Part shown: piece by piece, positions 19,865-30,332 of the stretch
Layout of the letters: every line of letters begins with the position of its first letter
Numbering within the stretch: position 1 is the first letter of the stretch
DNA from: Heligmosomoides polygyrus polygyrus
Taxonomy: Eukaryota > Nematoda > Chromadorea > Rhabditida > Heligmosomidae
Direction of reading: 5' to 3'
Assembly: GCA_947396885.1 (NCBI GenBank)
Contig: OX377202.1
Span: 75,550,643 to 75,614,642 of the forward strand
DNA: 64,000 bases
Translations under genes and position numbers: made by a program
The notes under the pieces: generated by a model
Databases searched by the model: none
Told to the model about the DNA's origin: nothing
The model's input: the letters and a program-made list of their open reading frames with translations, nothing else

Positions 19865-22534
19865 CAGGATGAACCATAAGTCCTGCAGCAAAATCGGGCG
19901 ACCTTATCAGGAGTCTTTTTACAGTTGCAGAGAATCACACACCAACTTTTACGTGGCATATCCTTAGTGCTATATTCATGATACCCGCAATGATTGTAGC
20001 TACTCCTAGTAGAAAGTAGTGCGCTCTCACATAAAACTACCGAAAATCTTTCTCTGGTCAGCGGTAGAGCACTCCCATTCCGATATGGCTAAATGTCTGA
20101 AGATTGAAGATGGATCGTTAGCTACCACGCTCCGTGTAGGGCAATTCAGAGCCTTTTCAATGGTGAACAGTAGATGAACAGATCTGAACTGCAACAGAAC
20201 AACGCTATTAATTTTCCCGCCATACACGACGCGGAAACGAATTGGAACTAATGCAATATTCAACCGCATGCTAACATAATATTATGCAATTTGTAATTTT
20301 GGAAAACTAGGCGAAGACTCAGCTAGGAGGAGATGAGAGTAGAAAGAAAATTTAGTAGACGTAGTTGGAGCGCGTCGCTTAGATTGAGTATTTATTCACT
20401 ATTAATTTGATGAAAAAGTTCTAAAGACTAAGCGATCTTAGAAAAGTCCACATAATAGAGCGCTTAATACTATCTCTCGAAAACATGATGAAATGCAAAC
20501 AATGCCAACGCATGGCAGCTGTTTGTTTTTCACGGTTTTCCAAAATGTCTCACCTCACACCCTAAATTTTTGTGTCAAAAGGATGAAAATCAGTTAAAAA
20601 AATGTTTACTCGATGGGCGCAAAATATAAGGCATATCTTGCGGACTCAGTACAGTACCGGACACATCTTTTGGTCATTGACCGGAAAGACCGCGCAGGTC
20701 AACATTTTTGAATAACTTCTTTAGAAATCATGTGCCTGTGAAAATAAATATACGTTTAAACTGAGCAGCCCAAGCACTATCTTTTGACATCTTTTATAAA
20801 TCTCAGTATAGTTGAACAATGCATATAGGCCCGATAGAATGAATCGAGTGGGCGCGACAACCTGTAGAGCGAGCCTTTGGGGAGTTTTATCGGAATTTCC
20901 CAGGTCAGGAAGTCGTCCTGATCAGGAATCACTCTAAGACTGTCCAGCATGCATTTGGAGTGGGTCGTGAACAATGCATACAGAATCGAACCTATCAATC
21001 GAGTGGGGGCGACAGCTCGCAAATTGCACGCGTGAGCGTGTTTGGAACACAATAACTCTGTCGAGATTAAATCGTTCCAGCCGCGGCTGGAGGATTTGCT
21101 AGGCAGCAGAAGGTTTTAGTAGTCCGCAAAAGTACACCGCTGTAGCTTCTAAAAAGGCGAAATTATAGCGGTGCAAAAATGCAGGTTAGCCTTGTGTGAC
21201 ACGATTCTTTCCAGATTTAGTCAGCCACTGTGGGAAGACGCGATGAGCTAACGGCCTACAAATGCAAAGGCTAACAAATCAGTTAAGATACTTCACGACG
21301 AAGTGCACATTGCTTTCCAGCTGCCTAACCTGCCTTAGTCCCAGCCGCCATTTTAGAGCGGCGGAGGGCAGCAGTGAAGTTTCTTCCGGTCTTACTCACC
21401 CACATTTGAGTTTTCACCACTCGCATGCTACCATTCTGTTCAGCTCGGAAAGCTCTATCGAACGTTTTCACTCTCGAACAATTTCAGAAAAACCCATTTT
21501 TTGACAATTTCCCATCGAGAACGTGGGCGCCCTAAGCCGATCCTGCGCGGACGATGACGTAATCGAAAATCGATATTTTCGAAATTGGCCAAATTTCTTT
21601 GTCCAAAATCATCTATGGATTATTTGGGGCACTGATTACGAATCCGACAACCGTTTTTGAAAATTCCCCCAATTTCGGTAGGTTACCTATCGTTTGAGGG
21701 TGGCCCGGTCAGGGTCACCGACCACCCTCAGTTATCGGAATAGGTGGTCTTCTGCCATAATCGGCCAAATGGACTTCGGCATCGTGTTCGGCACCTTGAA
21801 TAACCCCTGCCCTTAGACGAAGCTCAAAGCAAAATCGGTGATCCTGACCCGACCACCTCAGTTATCCAGGAGGAAATCCAAAACCTACCAAATCGGGGTA
21901 GTTTTCAAAAGCAGTTGTCGGATTCGTAATCAGCGCTCCACATAGTCCTAGATGATTTTGGACGAGAAATTTCGCCAAAAAAAAATTCGAAAATACCGAC
22001 TTTCGATAACTCATCGTCCGCGCAGGCTTGAGCTAGGGCGTCCACGTTCTCGATGGATATTGTCTAAAACGCGATTTTTCTGAAATTCGTCGAGAGTAAA
22101 ACCATTCGATAGCGCTTTCCGAGCTAAACAGAATGGTGTTCCTGCGAGTGTTGAAAACTCATATGTGGGCGAGTAATGGCGGAAGAAACTTCACCATTGT
22201 CCTCCGCCGCTCTGAAAGGGCGTGTGGGACTAAGGCAGGTTAGACAGCTGAGAAGTTTTAAGCACTTCATCGTAAAGTACGTTAACTGTTGTTTTTTTGC
22301 ATGTCTATGCATTTTTGGGCCGTCAGCTTATCGTGTCTTCCCACAGTGGTCGACTGAATTTGGAAAAAATCGTGTCACACAAGGTTAACCTACATTTTCG
22401 CACCGCTATAATTTTGCCTGTTTCGAAGCTACAACGGTGTACTTTTTTTGCGGGCTACTAAACCTTTTTGCTGCCTGCGAAATCCACGAGCCGCAGCCGG
22501 AACGATTCGAACTCGATTGATAGGTTCGATTCTA

Positions 22535-23743
22535 TTAGGTTGTAACGAATTAAATGGCACTGGCTCGCGCCATTTTTTGGCGCGTCTTTACGCGTTTGAT
22601 CAAGAACAAACCGTAACATGTGGCATATCATTTAGAAGCGCAAACTTTGCTCTACCGGCGAGCACCAAATTTTCTATGTAAAAGTGGGAAAACTTTAGAG
22701 TTTTAACTTTTGACTTTTTTGCAGATGGACAAAAGGGTAATCCGAGGCATTTACTTGTATGAATTCAAGCTGGGCACTACAGCTAAGGAGGCGGACGAGA
22801 AGATCAACGCCGCATTCGGTCAAGGATGTTCCACAATTCGGACGGCGTATCGTTGGTATCAGAAGTTCCGGAATGGAGATGAGAGCTTGGAAGAACATGA
22901 CGGTCGTGGGAGGCATAGTGATGTTGATGAGGACAAGCTGAGAGATGTGGTAGAGGAGGATCCACACAAAGGTACCAGGGAGATAGCGAAGGTTCTTGGC
23001 GTCAGTCACAACACAGCTGCCCGGCATCTGAAGGAAATTGGAAAGACCAAAAAGCTGGAAAGATGGGTGCCTCACGAGCTGTCTGAGGAGCAAAGAAACC
23101 GACGATATGAGATCTCGTCGGCACTGCTTCTACGGAACGAAACGGACCCATTCCTTGATCGCATCGTGACCTGTGACGAGAAATGTACGACAACAGGCGA
23201 CGATCGGCACAGTGGGTGGACAGCGATGAGAGCCCCAAGGTTCTTGCGAAGCCGGAATTGCACCAAAAGAAAGTAATGGTGACAGTATGGTGGTGTTCGC
23301 TGGGAATTATTCACCACAGCTTCCTCCCTCCCGGTGAATCCATCACGGCAGATAAGTACTGCATTGAAATTGAAGAAGTGATGAAAAGGTTGAAGGATAT
23401 CCGGCCGGGCTTGGTAAACCGAAGGCGAGTTCTCCTTCTGCACGACAATGCTCGCCCCCATGTAGCACGAATAACGTTGCAGAAATTGAATGAGCTGAGC
23501 ATTGAAACTCTACCACATCCTCCGTTTCCTCCCGACCTCTCCCAACAGACTACCATTTCTTCAAGCATCTTGGCGACTTCTTGGTAGGGAAAATATTCAA
23601 ATACCAACAGGATGCCGAAAGTGCCTTCGAAGATTTCGTCAATTTCAGAACTTCTGATTTTTATGATACTGGGATAAAAAAGCCGAGATATTGACTGTTT
23701 AAATTTACAGTGGTTCAGTGCCATTTATTTCGTTTCAACCTAA
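22535..23743 (+). mobile_element. bandit-like mariner, copy A
   Basis: Ends TTAGGTTGTAACGAAtTAAA and the inverse of TTAGGTTGAAACGAAATAAA, with TA duplicated on both sides (22533-22534, 23744-23745). It sits inside an FB1 subrepeat: the flanks GGTTCGATTC and TATGCATTG rejoin to the normal repeat. Relative to copy B it lacks about 77 bp near the 3' end. Confidence 0.93.
22725..23690 (+). pseudogene. Mariner transposase pseudogene (bandit-like copy A)
   Basis: Start ATG at 22725 (MDKRVIRGIYLYEFKLGTTA). The N-terminal helix-turn-helix and WVPHELSEEQ linker are intact. At 23182 a 7-bp loss after DEK shifts the frame. Reading resumes (VDSDESPKVLAKPELHQKK ... LLLHDNARPHVARITLQKLN) and a lost C at about 23540 breaks it again, just before the third catalytic Asp. 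The 3' end is deleted. Copy B supplies the comparison for each break. It cannot make an active enzyme. Confidence 0.92.
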
Positions 23744-24345
23744 TATATGCATTGCTCATTGCGCACTCAAAATGCAAGCTGGACAGTCTTACAAGAGCAA
23801 GAGTTGTTAGAGCAATTTCTGATTAGGACGGCTAAAAGTTTCTGATAAAACTTCCCAAACGCTCGCTCTACGCTCTCTGTCGCGCCCACTCGATTCATTC
23901 TGTCGGGCCTATCTAGATTGTTCAACTCTACAGTAATTTATAAACCAGAAGATAGAGCTTGAGCTGCTAAGTTCAAATATATATTTATTTTCACAACTAT
24001 GTGATTTCTGAAGAAGTTATTCAAAAAGGCCGCTTTGGACTATTCAAAAGCGCCTATGTTGACCTGCGCGGTCTCTTCGGCCAATGACCAAAAGACATGT
24101 GCGGTACTGTAGCACTGTTTAAAGCCCAAATGCACATTCCGGTAATGCGATTATTCTAACTGCAAAAAAGAAATGAAGTGGTAGCGGTTTTCCGTCCATC
24201 TGCCAAACACCAAACACCTCCAAAAGACCAGCTGTGTTATTCCTCAATCTTTAGATTTTTTATCACCGCTTATTTAACGAGAATAGAGAAAAGAGATAGA
24301 AAGCAGAAAAGAGTTCAAAAAGGGTTATGTTCTACATAGCGTGGA

Positions 24346-24645
24346 AAGATTAAAGGATAAGGATAAAGGACGGCGTTATTCAATCCCCTTTGGGATGCGC
24401 CACGCATTCTACTCCTACGGAATGTCGTGGAGGCAGTTGCGTATTTGGCCATACAATGACTTGCGGTGGCCAACCGATGAACAAGCCAGCGCTCTATCCT
24501 TCCCAGACAAGTCTGGTACCAATTCACCGACCCCGGAGGGATGGAAGGCTTGGTTGGCCCGGGCGGGAAATCCGAACCAGGAACCTGGTATCGGGTGCAG
24601 ACGACTGCTGGCGCCTCCCCCGACTGCGCTCCACGCGCACTATGG
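24346..24645 (-). repeat. SINE-1, near full length, inserted in family P
   Basis: Minus-strand tRNA-derived SINE: head with GGTTCCTGGTTCGGATTTCC (B-box region), body with GACTTGTTCATCGG and GGTGGCC, and tail GATTGAATAACGCCGTCC followed by TTTATCC repeats. Its immediate flanks are TGGAAAG and TGGAAAA, a likely target duplication. The uninterrupted P copy at 8.3 kb shows the empty site. Confidence 0.85.
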
Positions 24646-24897
24646 AAAAATTATTGTCCAATATTTTCGTCGGAAGAAATTATAAGAGTCGTAAGAGGTG
24701 CTGCGGCGCGGACTGCAATCCCACACGCTCGATCTGAAAGTTCTTATCAATCCAGGAGTGAACCCTTATTAACAGTAGAGCTCCATCGTAGTCTAGAAAC
24801 TAGGGCAAATAATGTTTCAAATTGTACCAAATTTGGTGCATACTGAACGTTTTTATACGACTAAGCTTTTGTTGCAGGAATTATGGTTCACCCTGTA

Positions 24898-26139
24898 GGT
24901 AGATTTCCTGCAGAAGCTGTGCGCTGTTCGCTTCCATTGTAATCTATAGTTCCGAATCACTTTTGATAACAGTGACAATGCTTGAGGCAAACCTTCCTGT
25001 ACTGGAGGTGAGTGTTTATCGTAGACCCGTCGGCCGCCGTGAAGCAACTCGTCCATGTATAGAGGAATCGGCTCGCTTCTCGTTGCAAAGCACTGCTCAC
25101 TGAAAGCTAAGAATGTTAATGGGACAAGAAACTTCATTGTTTGCTCCGGTTTTGGTCAAGCAACGGTGTCCAGTCGCACTAGCACGTATGTACTTGGCCA
25201 AACCGCCGAAATTTTTATTTTCAGATGTGGGTTTTTAAATGAATCATTGATTACCACCATCCTAGTTAAATTAATCGCCACTACTGAACTTCGTTAAGTG
25301 TTCTTCACTACTACTTGTCACCACTACTGATCACTCGATCACTAGTTACGAACGATTGTCACAATGTGTCAGGTTTATGCATAAGTTCTCTTACATTTGC
25401 CGATGTTCACATTCAAGGATGATTTTCATGCCGTGGTCTCTGAAGGAAACCCGCCGACAGAGAAAAGAACTCCCTCCAAATTTGTTGTTAGAAGGGTGTT
25501 TTCTTGCATTCAAAACCACTGCCCCTGTCAGGACTCTATAGAAGGATGCTAACCGGTTATATCATAGTGTTGTTGACTGATTTGATGCTTGGGTGTGCAA
25601 GGTCCACAATATTTTCGCTGCAATATGCTACGAGTACGCACGCGGAATGAACCGTTTGCATGGAACCGGTCTGGCTGATTTCACTCGTCAAACCAGTTCC
25701 ATCATTCTCTCCAATACAAGTACAGTGTATGTGTTATGGCCTTGAAATGCGTCTCTGAACACCAAATCTGCAGTGACCTGTTACACCTTCCCCATTTGTT
25801 CTTAACCCTGTGCAAATGAATGTAAGACTGGAGTGAATTTCCGAGGAGGAGGTTTCTGGTTAAATCACAGTCTGCCACTTGTACCGAAAATTCTAGAATA
25901 TTAACTGACCTAGAGACAGATCTGAGAACTTAATGCTGTTGAAGCTTCCAAACTAGTCTGGAACTAGGTGGAGAATGCATTGACGAGGCTTTTTCGGGTG
26001 TTTTTTTGCCTATTTGGCTAAACATTGTCTACTTTTAATTGCCTTTCAACGTATCTACTCGGCTCGTGCTCCCGCCTAAAATAGAACGATTTAATGGAAA
26101 CTAGCCTGAAGCTGAGCACCAGCCACGGCAGCAACATAA
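24898..26139. other. No gene recognised; possible mariner terminus relic
   Basis: At 25365-25400 TATGCATAAGTTCTC and TACATTTG resemble the end of mariner copy C (GTGCATAAGTTCTCGGACATTTG), but no matching right end or transposase was found. Confidence 0.35.
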
Positions 26140-26391
26140 CGGGCAAGGCCGCGGCTTGGGGGCTCCGAGAAGGGCGTCGTCAGATCACAATCACTTTCTA
26201 AAACCTTGAAGAGATCAAATGATTCAGATGCAGAATGTGACGACATTGTAACGATAACAAAAAGCGGAGGAGAACGCTTTATGGCTTCAATTCCACTGAA
26301 ACGACAAAAAGGAGATAACGAAGAAGAGCGCCAACAACAGGGTTCATTTGCAGAATCAAGTCTGAGGTCGTACTGCGACGTCGTTCTTTGG
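26140..26391 (+). CDS. Candidate exon of an unrecognised protein
   Basis: Open for 84 codons, ending at a good donor (TTTG|GTAATAAG). The product is hydrophilic and not repetitive: KTLKRSNDSDAECDDIVTIT, then GGERFMASIPLKRQKGDNEE and SSLRSYCDVVL. There is no ATG in frame at the start, so an upstream exon or a later start would be needed. The next exon candidate at 26501 joins in phase. I do not recognise the family. It could be an uncharacterised nuclear protein, or a chance ORF. Confidence 0.35.
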
Positions 26392-26500
26392 TAATAAGGA
26401 AATGGGGGTAGCAGTATTTGTTGGTTTTGGAAGGGGACTGTATTTTTTTCAGATTTTTGGGCAGTGTGTGAATCTCTTAAAAACACGTTCTTTCCAGGTG

Positions 26501-26568
26501 TGACTTCGACATTGTAGAGATTTTCTCGAAGTCTCGTTCACTGATGGTGACATGCTGCATGCGCACAG
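26501..26568 (+). CDS. Candidate second exon of the same unrecognised protein
   Basis: Acceptor TCTTTCCAG; with the donor at 26391 the frame continues W-CDFDIVEIFSKSRSLMVTC, then CMRT and a possible donor ACAG|GTCC. No stop occurs in this frame within the exon, while the other two frames have stops. Support is only the pair of matched splice phases. Confidence 0.3.
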
Positions 26569-28222
26569 GTCCAAAATTTTGAATGCTGACTGGTGTGCAG
26601 TTAAAATTCAAGGTTTTCTGGTAGCAGTCTTCAAAATAGTCAGGGCCGGTTCAATTTCTGCACTCCTTCAAGGATAATGCCTATCTCCCTGAGGGAGCGA
26701 CATCTGCGTCTAAAGTTGTACTCTAGAAACTTTCGAGCGCCAGTTGTTAATGGTGACTTAATTGCTTTCCCCACAAAATTTTTTTGAAGCGCTCTTCGAA
26801 ACCAAAGGATTGACTTGGAAATAGATAGCTCCTATTTGAAGAAAAGAACATCAGAAAATGAAATTGTTCCTTATTAATTTGCAAGCCCTGTCTGACAAAA
26901 TCACTTTTTTTGAAACGATCTTTTATATGATAAGGGGTCTCGACTTTGCACCATTTACCGAAAAAAAACGTCCCAAAAATCGACCCCTCATTACATGGAC
27001 GCTGACAGTTTTAAGACCTGTTTTTTAGAATCCATATATTTATGGCTTTTAATTTTTTATGAATTTTTAAGATACTCTAAAAAAGTTGTACTAGTTTACG
27101 TGCGGCAACTTTGTCATTTGATTTCTGCGCGAAGGAGTAACTTATCACGGAAATAATTTTCTTGCTTCTGATGGAAAGGAAAGAACATCAGAGAAAAATT
27201 AAATTGCACCATATAGATTCATTCATTATACTATATTCATATTCATTATTATTCATTATTCATATTCATTTAAAGACCTTCGATATTATCAGGGGAAGGT
27301 CGTATTCAATATTGGCGTTTTTCATGCAAGCGAAATTAATTTCTACATGAAGCATACAACCTATACTGCTAAAATTCTACCACAAAAAATCAAATCTTGA
27401 CCAATACACAGTGAAAAATCATAATTTTCTGAATCGAGAAGGTTGGTTTAACCTTTTGTCGATATTGCACTGACGTTGTTGGAGCGACTTCACAAAAATG
27501 ATCATAAGTCGGTAAGTTTTTCGAATTTCGAAAAAGCCTACAGCTTCTTGAAAAATAGAAAGAAATACTTTTTCATGACTAAAAAACTGCTTTAATGAGA
27601 GAGGTCCTCATGCTGGTCTGCGGTGTTGCATTTATGGTCGATTTTTGCTGAAAATGACCTTTTTTTGTAAAGTCTTTCCAATGACCTCGGTGCATAATCA
27701 ACGGAGGATTCATCCTGCTCGATTCAGAAAAGGGTGGTTTCATTACTATGTATCAAACAGGGGTTATTTATGTGGCAAAACCTCGCTTATATAGGTAGAT
27801 TTTCTTGGGAAGAAAATAGTAATGTTTTAAGAGAAACGAGGAATTTGAATACGACCTCCTTAGTCGCATTCAAGATCCTTGCGAAAAATCTTGCTTTCTT
27901 GCTGTATAGTTTACTTATTATATTGCGCATACTTGTGAGCAATATTGGATATTACATATGTGTAGATATGTAAGCAATATAGACGTTATAATCCGTGAGA
28001 ATAATTTAACAGTAATAGCGAGGGCTTGGTATTTTAAAGGGTACAATTTCACTTTCTGATATTGTTGCTTCCATAAGTTAATCCTTCGGCTGCGGCTTCG
28101 TCATCGATTTGAAAAGCGCTTTAAAGACCTTCTGTAGGGGAAACATTTGAGTCATCACTACTGATTAACACTCGAAATTTTTTAGAACGCAAGTTCGGAA
28201 GCAAAATTCGCCCTTTCAGGTA
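26569..28222. other. AT-rich interval with a short ATTC-type microsatellite
   Basis: No gene recognised. 27205-27270 is a run of ATTCATT/ATATTCATT units. The rest is AT-rich, with short ORFs only. Confidence 0.45.
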
Positions 28223-29495
28223 TTAGGTTGGTGCATAAGTTCTCGGACATTTGGGGCATGAAATATTTATTATCACAACATACGAACAACAAGATCAAAT
28301 CATTTGAAGTAACCACCCTTTACATCAGTTGTCTTTCCCCAACGTGCTGGTAAGTCATGGATGCCTTTTCTCCAAAACGTGGCCGGTTGTGATTCGAAAA
28401 ATGTGAGCAGTGCCTCCTTGACATCCTCTCGGTTCCTAAATTGCTGGCCGTCCAAATAGCGTTGAAGGCTTGAAAACAAATGATAATCGGAAGGAGCGAG
28501 ATCTGGTGAGTAAGGTGGATGTGGAAGAACGGTCCATCTGTAGTCCGCCAATTCAGCCGCCGTCGCTCTAGCAATATGCGGTCTAGCGTTGTCGTGTTGA
28601 AAATACACTTCACTTGCTCCCCTCGTGTGGTTTGAAGGTGGGCCCTCAACCTCCTCAGTTGGTTGACGTAAACCTTTGCCGTCACTGTTATTCCTTCGTC
28701 CAACAGCTCCAGTATTCTACGCCAAGAACGCTCCACCAAATGCATAGCATCACCTTTTCCACGTGAAGGTCGGGTTTCGGAACGTCCTCTGCCTCTCCGT
28801 TTGCGTCAACCCACTGTGCACGCCGGTGATAATTAGAGTAGTGTATCCACTTCTCATCACCGGTGACAAGGTTGTCCAGCCATCCGTGGGTACGTCTGAG
28901 GGTAAGGAGAGACAGAGCGACATCGGCTCTGCGATCCATGTCATGTTATGTCAAGTCGTGAGGTACCCAGCGACCCAATTTTTGCACCTTGCCAATCTAC
29001 TTCAATCCTCGAACGACTGTTGAGTGACTAACACCAAGAGTGCTTGATAGTTCGCGAGTGGTTTGGTATGGGTCCGCTTCCACTCTACTTTGGAGGCCAT
29101 CCAAATCCAGTGTCATCGGGCGCCCTTCTCGTTCATTATCTTCAACGGAGAATTCACCAACTGCAAACTTCGAGAACCACTGGTACACAGTACTTCGAGC
29201 AGGAGCACTCTCGTTGTAAACATCCTTCAGGCGACGATACGATTCGTTGGCATTGAGGCCAGATTGATGCAGGACTAACATGACGCGCCGAATATGCGTC
29301 TCAGTTGGGATGAATTGCTTAGCCATAATAGCTGACGTTAACAACGCAGAAGTAAATGTTAGGAACAGTTTTGTAGCCCTTTCCTTTCTCTATCGATCTA
29401 TCATTTAGGCGTTGATACATGTGAGAAATTTGGCGGGAAAATGCGGTTTCAATTCAGGAGGGATCAAATGTCCGAGAACTTATGCACCAACCTAA
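28223..29495 (-). mobile_element. Near full-length mariner (copy C)
   Basis: The ends are perfect inverted repeats over at least 29 bp (TTAGGTTGGTGCATAAGTTC onward), flanked by TA (28221-28222, 29496-29497). Length 1273 bp, normal for mariner. The terminus TTAGGTTGGTGC is shared with the cecropia-type mariners. It is a different subfamily from the bandit-like copies. Confidence 0.95.
28300..29326 (-). pseudogene. Mariner transposase pseudogene (copy C)
   Basis: Starts MAKQFIPTETHIRRVMLVLH at 29326 and ends GKTTDVKGGYFK at 28300. Catalytic Asp residues are all present: TGDEKWIHY, FQHDNARPH, and SPDLAPSDYHLF, the last two 34 residues apart (DD34D). Broken by two in-frame stops (GLK-stop-IGKVQ; WVPHDLT-stop-HDMDRR) and two frameshifts (after WWSVLGVEY and before YFQHDNARPH). 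The helix-turn-helix region (ARSTVYQWFSKFAVGEFSVE) is intact. Inactive. Confidence 0.92.
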
Positions 29496-29879
29496 TAGAA
29501 ACAAGTGTTGAGTCCATGACATCCTTTGAAAGTTTGCAAAAATTGTATTCCTCGTCATTGATTCTGCCCGTAGAAAATCACTATTGCTAACTGCAGATGA
29601 ATCAGTATTGAGAACTTTAAACTTTCAATTCTGTGCTCTTCCTCAATGAAGAAAGCTGCGCGCGATCCTCTACAATGCCGAAATCACAAATTAAAAGAGC
29701 AACTTGTTAAATTGTACAATATCGCATCAAACGTTGAAAATCGAGACAAAGAAATAAAACAGTGATGGGACAAGGTGGATCATATCAAATGCGCTCCGAA
29801 AGGTGGTGGAGGATGGTTACTTTTCAGCAAGAATAGAACCCCACGCTTGAACCTGATGTGGTACAGCTATCTGCAAGGT

Positions 29880-30332
29880 GTTCTGTTCTGTAGACATCAT
29901 CCTTGTTGATGCGCCTTCTATTGCGCAGTAGGAGAACATTCGATTAACAGTCACTATGTTGTACAGTTGTCTTTTTTTAATGCGCTACGTTTATTAAGGG
30001 CGCGTGTGGCGCAGTCGGAGGAGGCGCCATACAATTGCGGTGGCCAGCCGATGAACAAGTCAGCACTATATCCTTCCCAGACAATTCCGTTACTAATTCA
30101 CCGACCCCGGAGGGATTGAAGGCTTGGTTGGGCTGGTCCGAAATTCGAACCAGGAACCTGGTATCGAGTGGACGCGACAGTCGGCGCCTCCTCCGACTGC
30201 GCCACACGCGCCCTTAATAAACGTAGCGCATTAAAAAAAAGACAACTGTACAACATAGTGACTGTTAATCGAATGTTCTCCTACTGCGCAATAGAAGGCG
30301 CATCAACAAGGATGATGTCTACAGAACAGAAC
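29880..30332. repeat. Large inverted repeat (149/150-bp arms) around a SINE-1 head
   Basis: Arms 29880-30028 and 30183-30332 are perfect inverses except for one extra A in a poly-A run. Each arm ends in GGCGCC. The 154-bp spacer is SINE-1 body read on the minus strand, so the SINE 5' end and its left flank have been copied in inverted form on the other side. Confidence 0.9.
30030..30214 (-). repeat. SINE-1, 5' part (tRNA-like head)
   Basis: Minus strand: GGGCGCGTGTGGCGCAGTCG is the A-box-containing start and GGTTCCTGGTTCGAATTTC the B box. The body follows to GGCTGGCCACCGCAATTG, where the copy stops. The 3' half of the SINE is absent. Confidence 0.85.

Larger units (their letters stand above)
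20652..24109. mobile_element. FB1 foldback element with Tc1-like ends, containing bandit-like copy A
   Basis: Both ends read CAGTACCGGACACATCTTTT and its near-identical inverse (CAGTACCGCACATGTCTTTT), then GGTCATTGACCGG/GGTCATTGGCCG, flanked by TA (20650-20651 and 24110-24111). Almost the whole element is one palindrome centred near 21785: left-arm landmarks (AGACCGCGCAGGTCAACAT, ATCAATCGAGTG, TAGCGGTGCAAAAATG, GGAAGACGCG) reappear inverted in the right arm in mirror order. Without the mariner it is about 2.25 kb. No transposase is visible, so it must have been mobilised in trans. Confidence 0.85.
19865..24895 (+). mobile_element. Family P DNA transposon (Tc1/mariner-like ends) with nested insertions
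   Basis: Left end TA plus CAGGATGAACCATAAGTCCT; the right end, inverted, is CAGGGTGAACCATAATTCCT next to TA (24896-24897). TA flanks and CAGGG ends suggest the Tc1/mariner superfamily. The span is 5.0 kb, but removal of the FB1 insertion and the SINE-1 leaves roughly 1.26 kb, a normal Tc1/mariner size. I could not recognise a transposase in the remainder. Confidence 0.75.

Noticed and set aside
25360..25420. Mariner end similar to copy C (GCATAAGTTCTC)
   Set aside because: Only about 30 bp of imperfect similarity, without an inverse partner or TA flanks that can be fixed.
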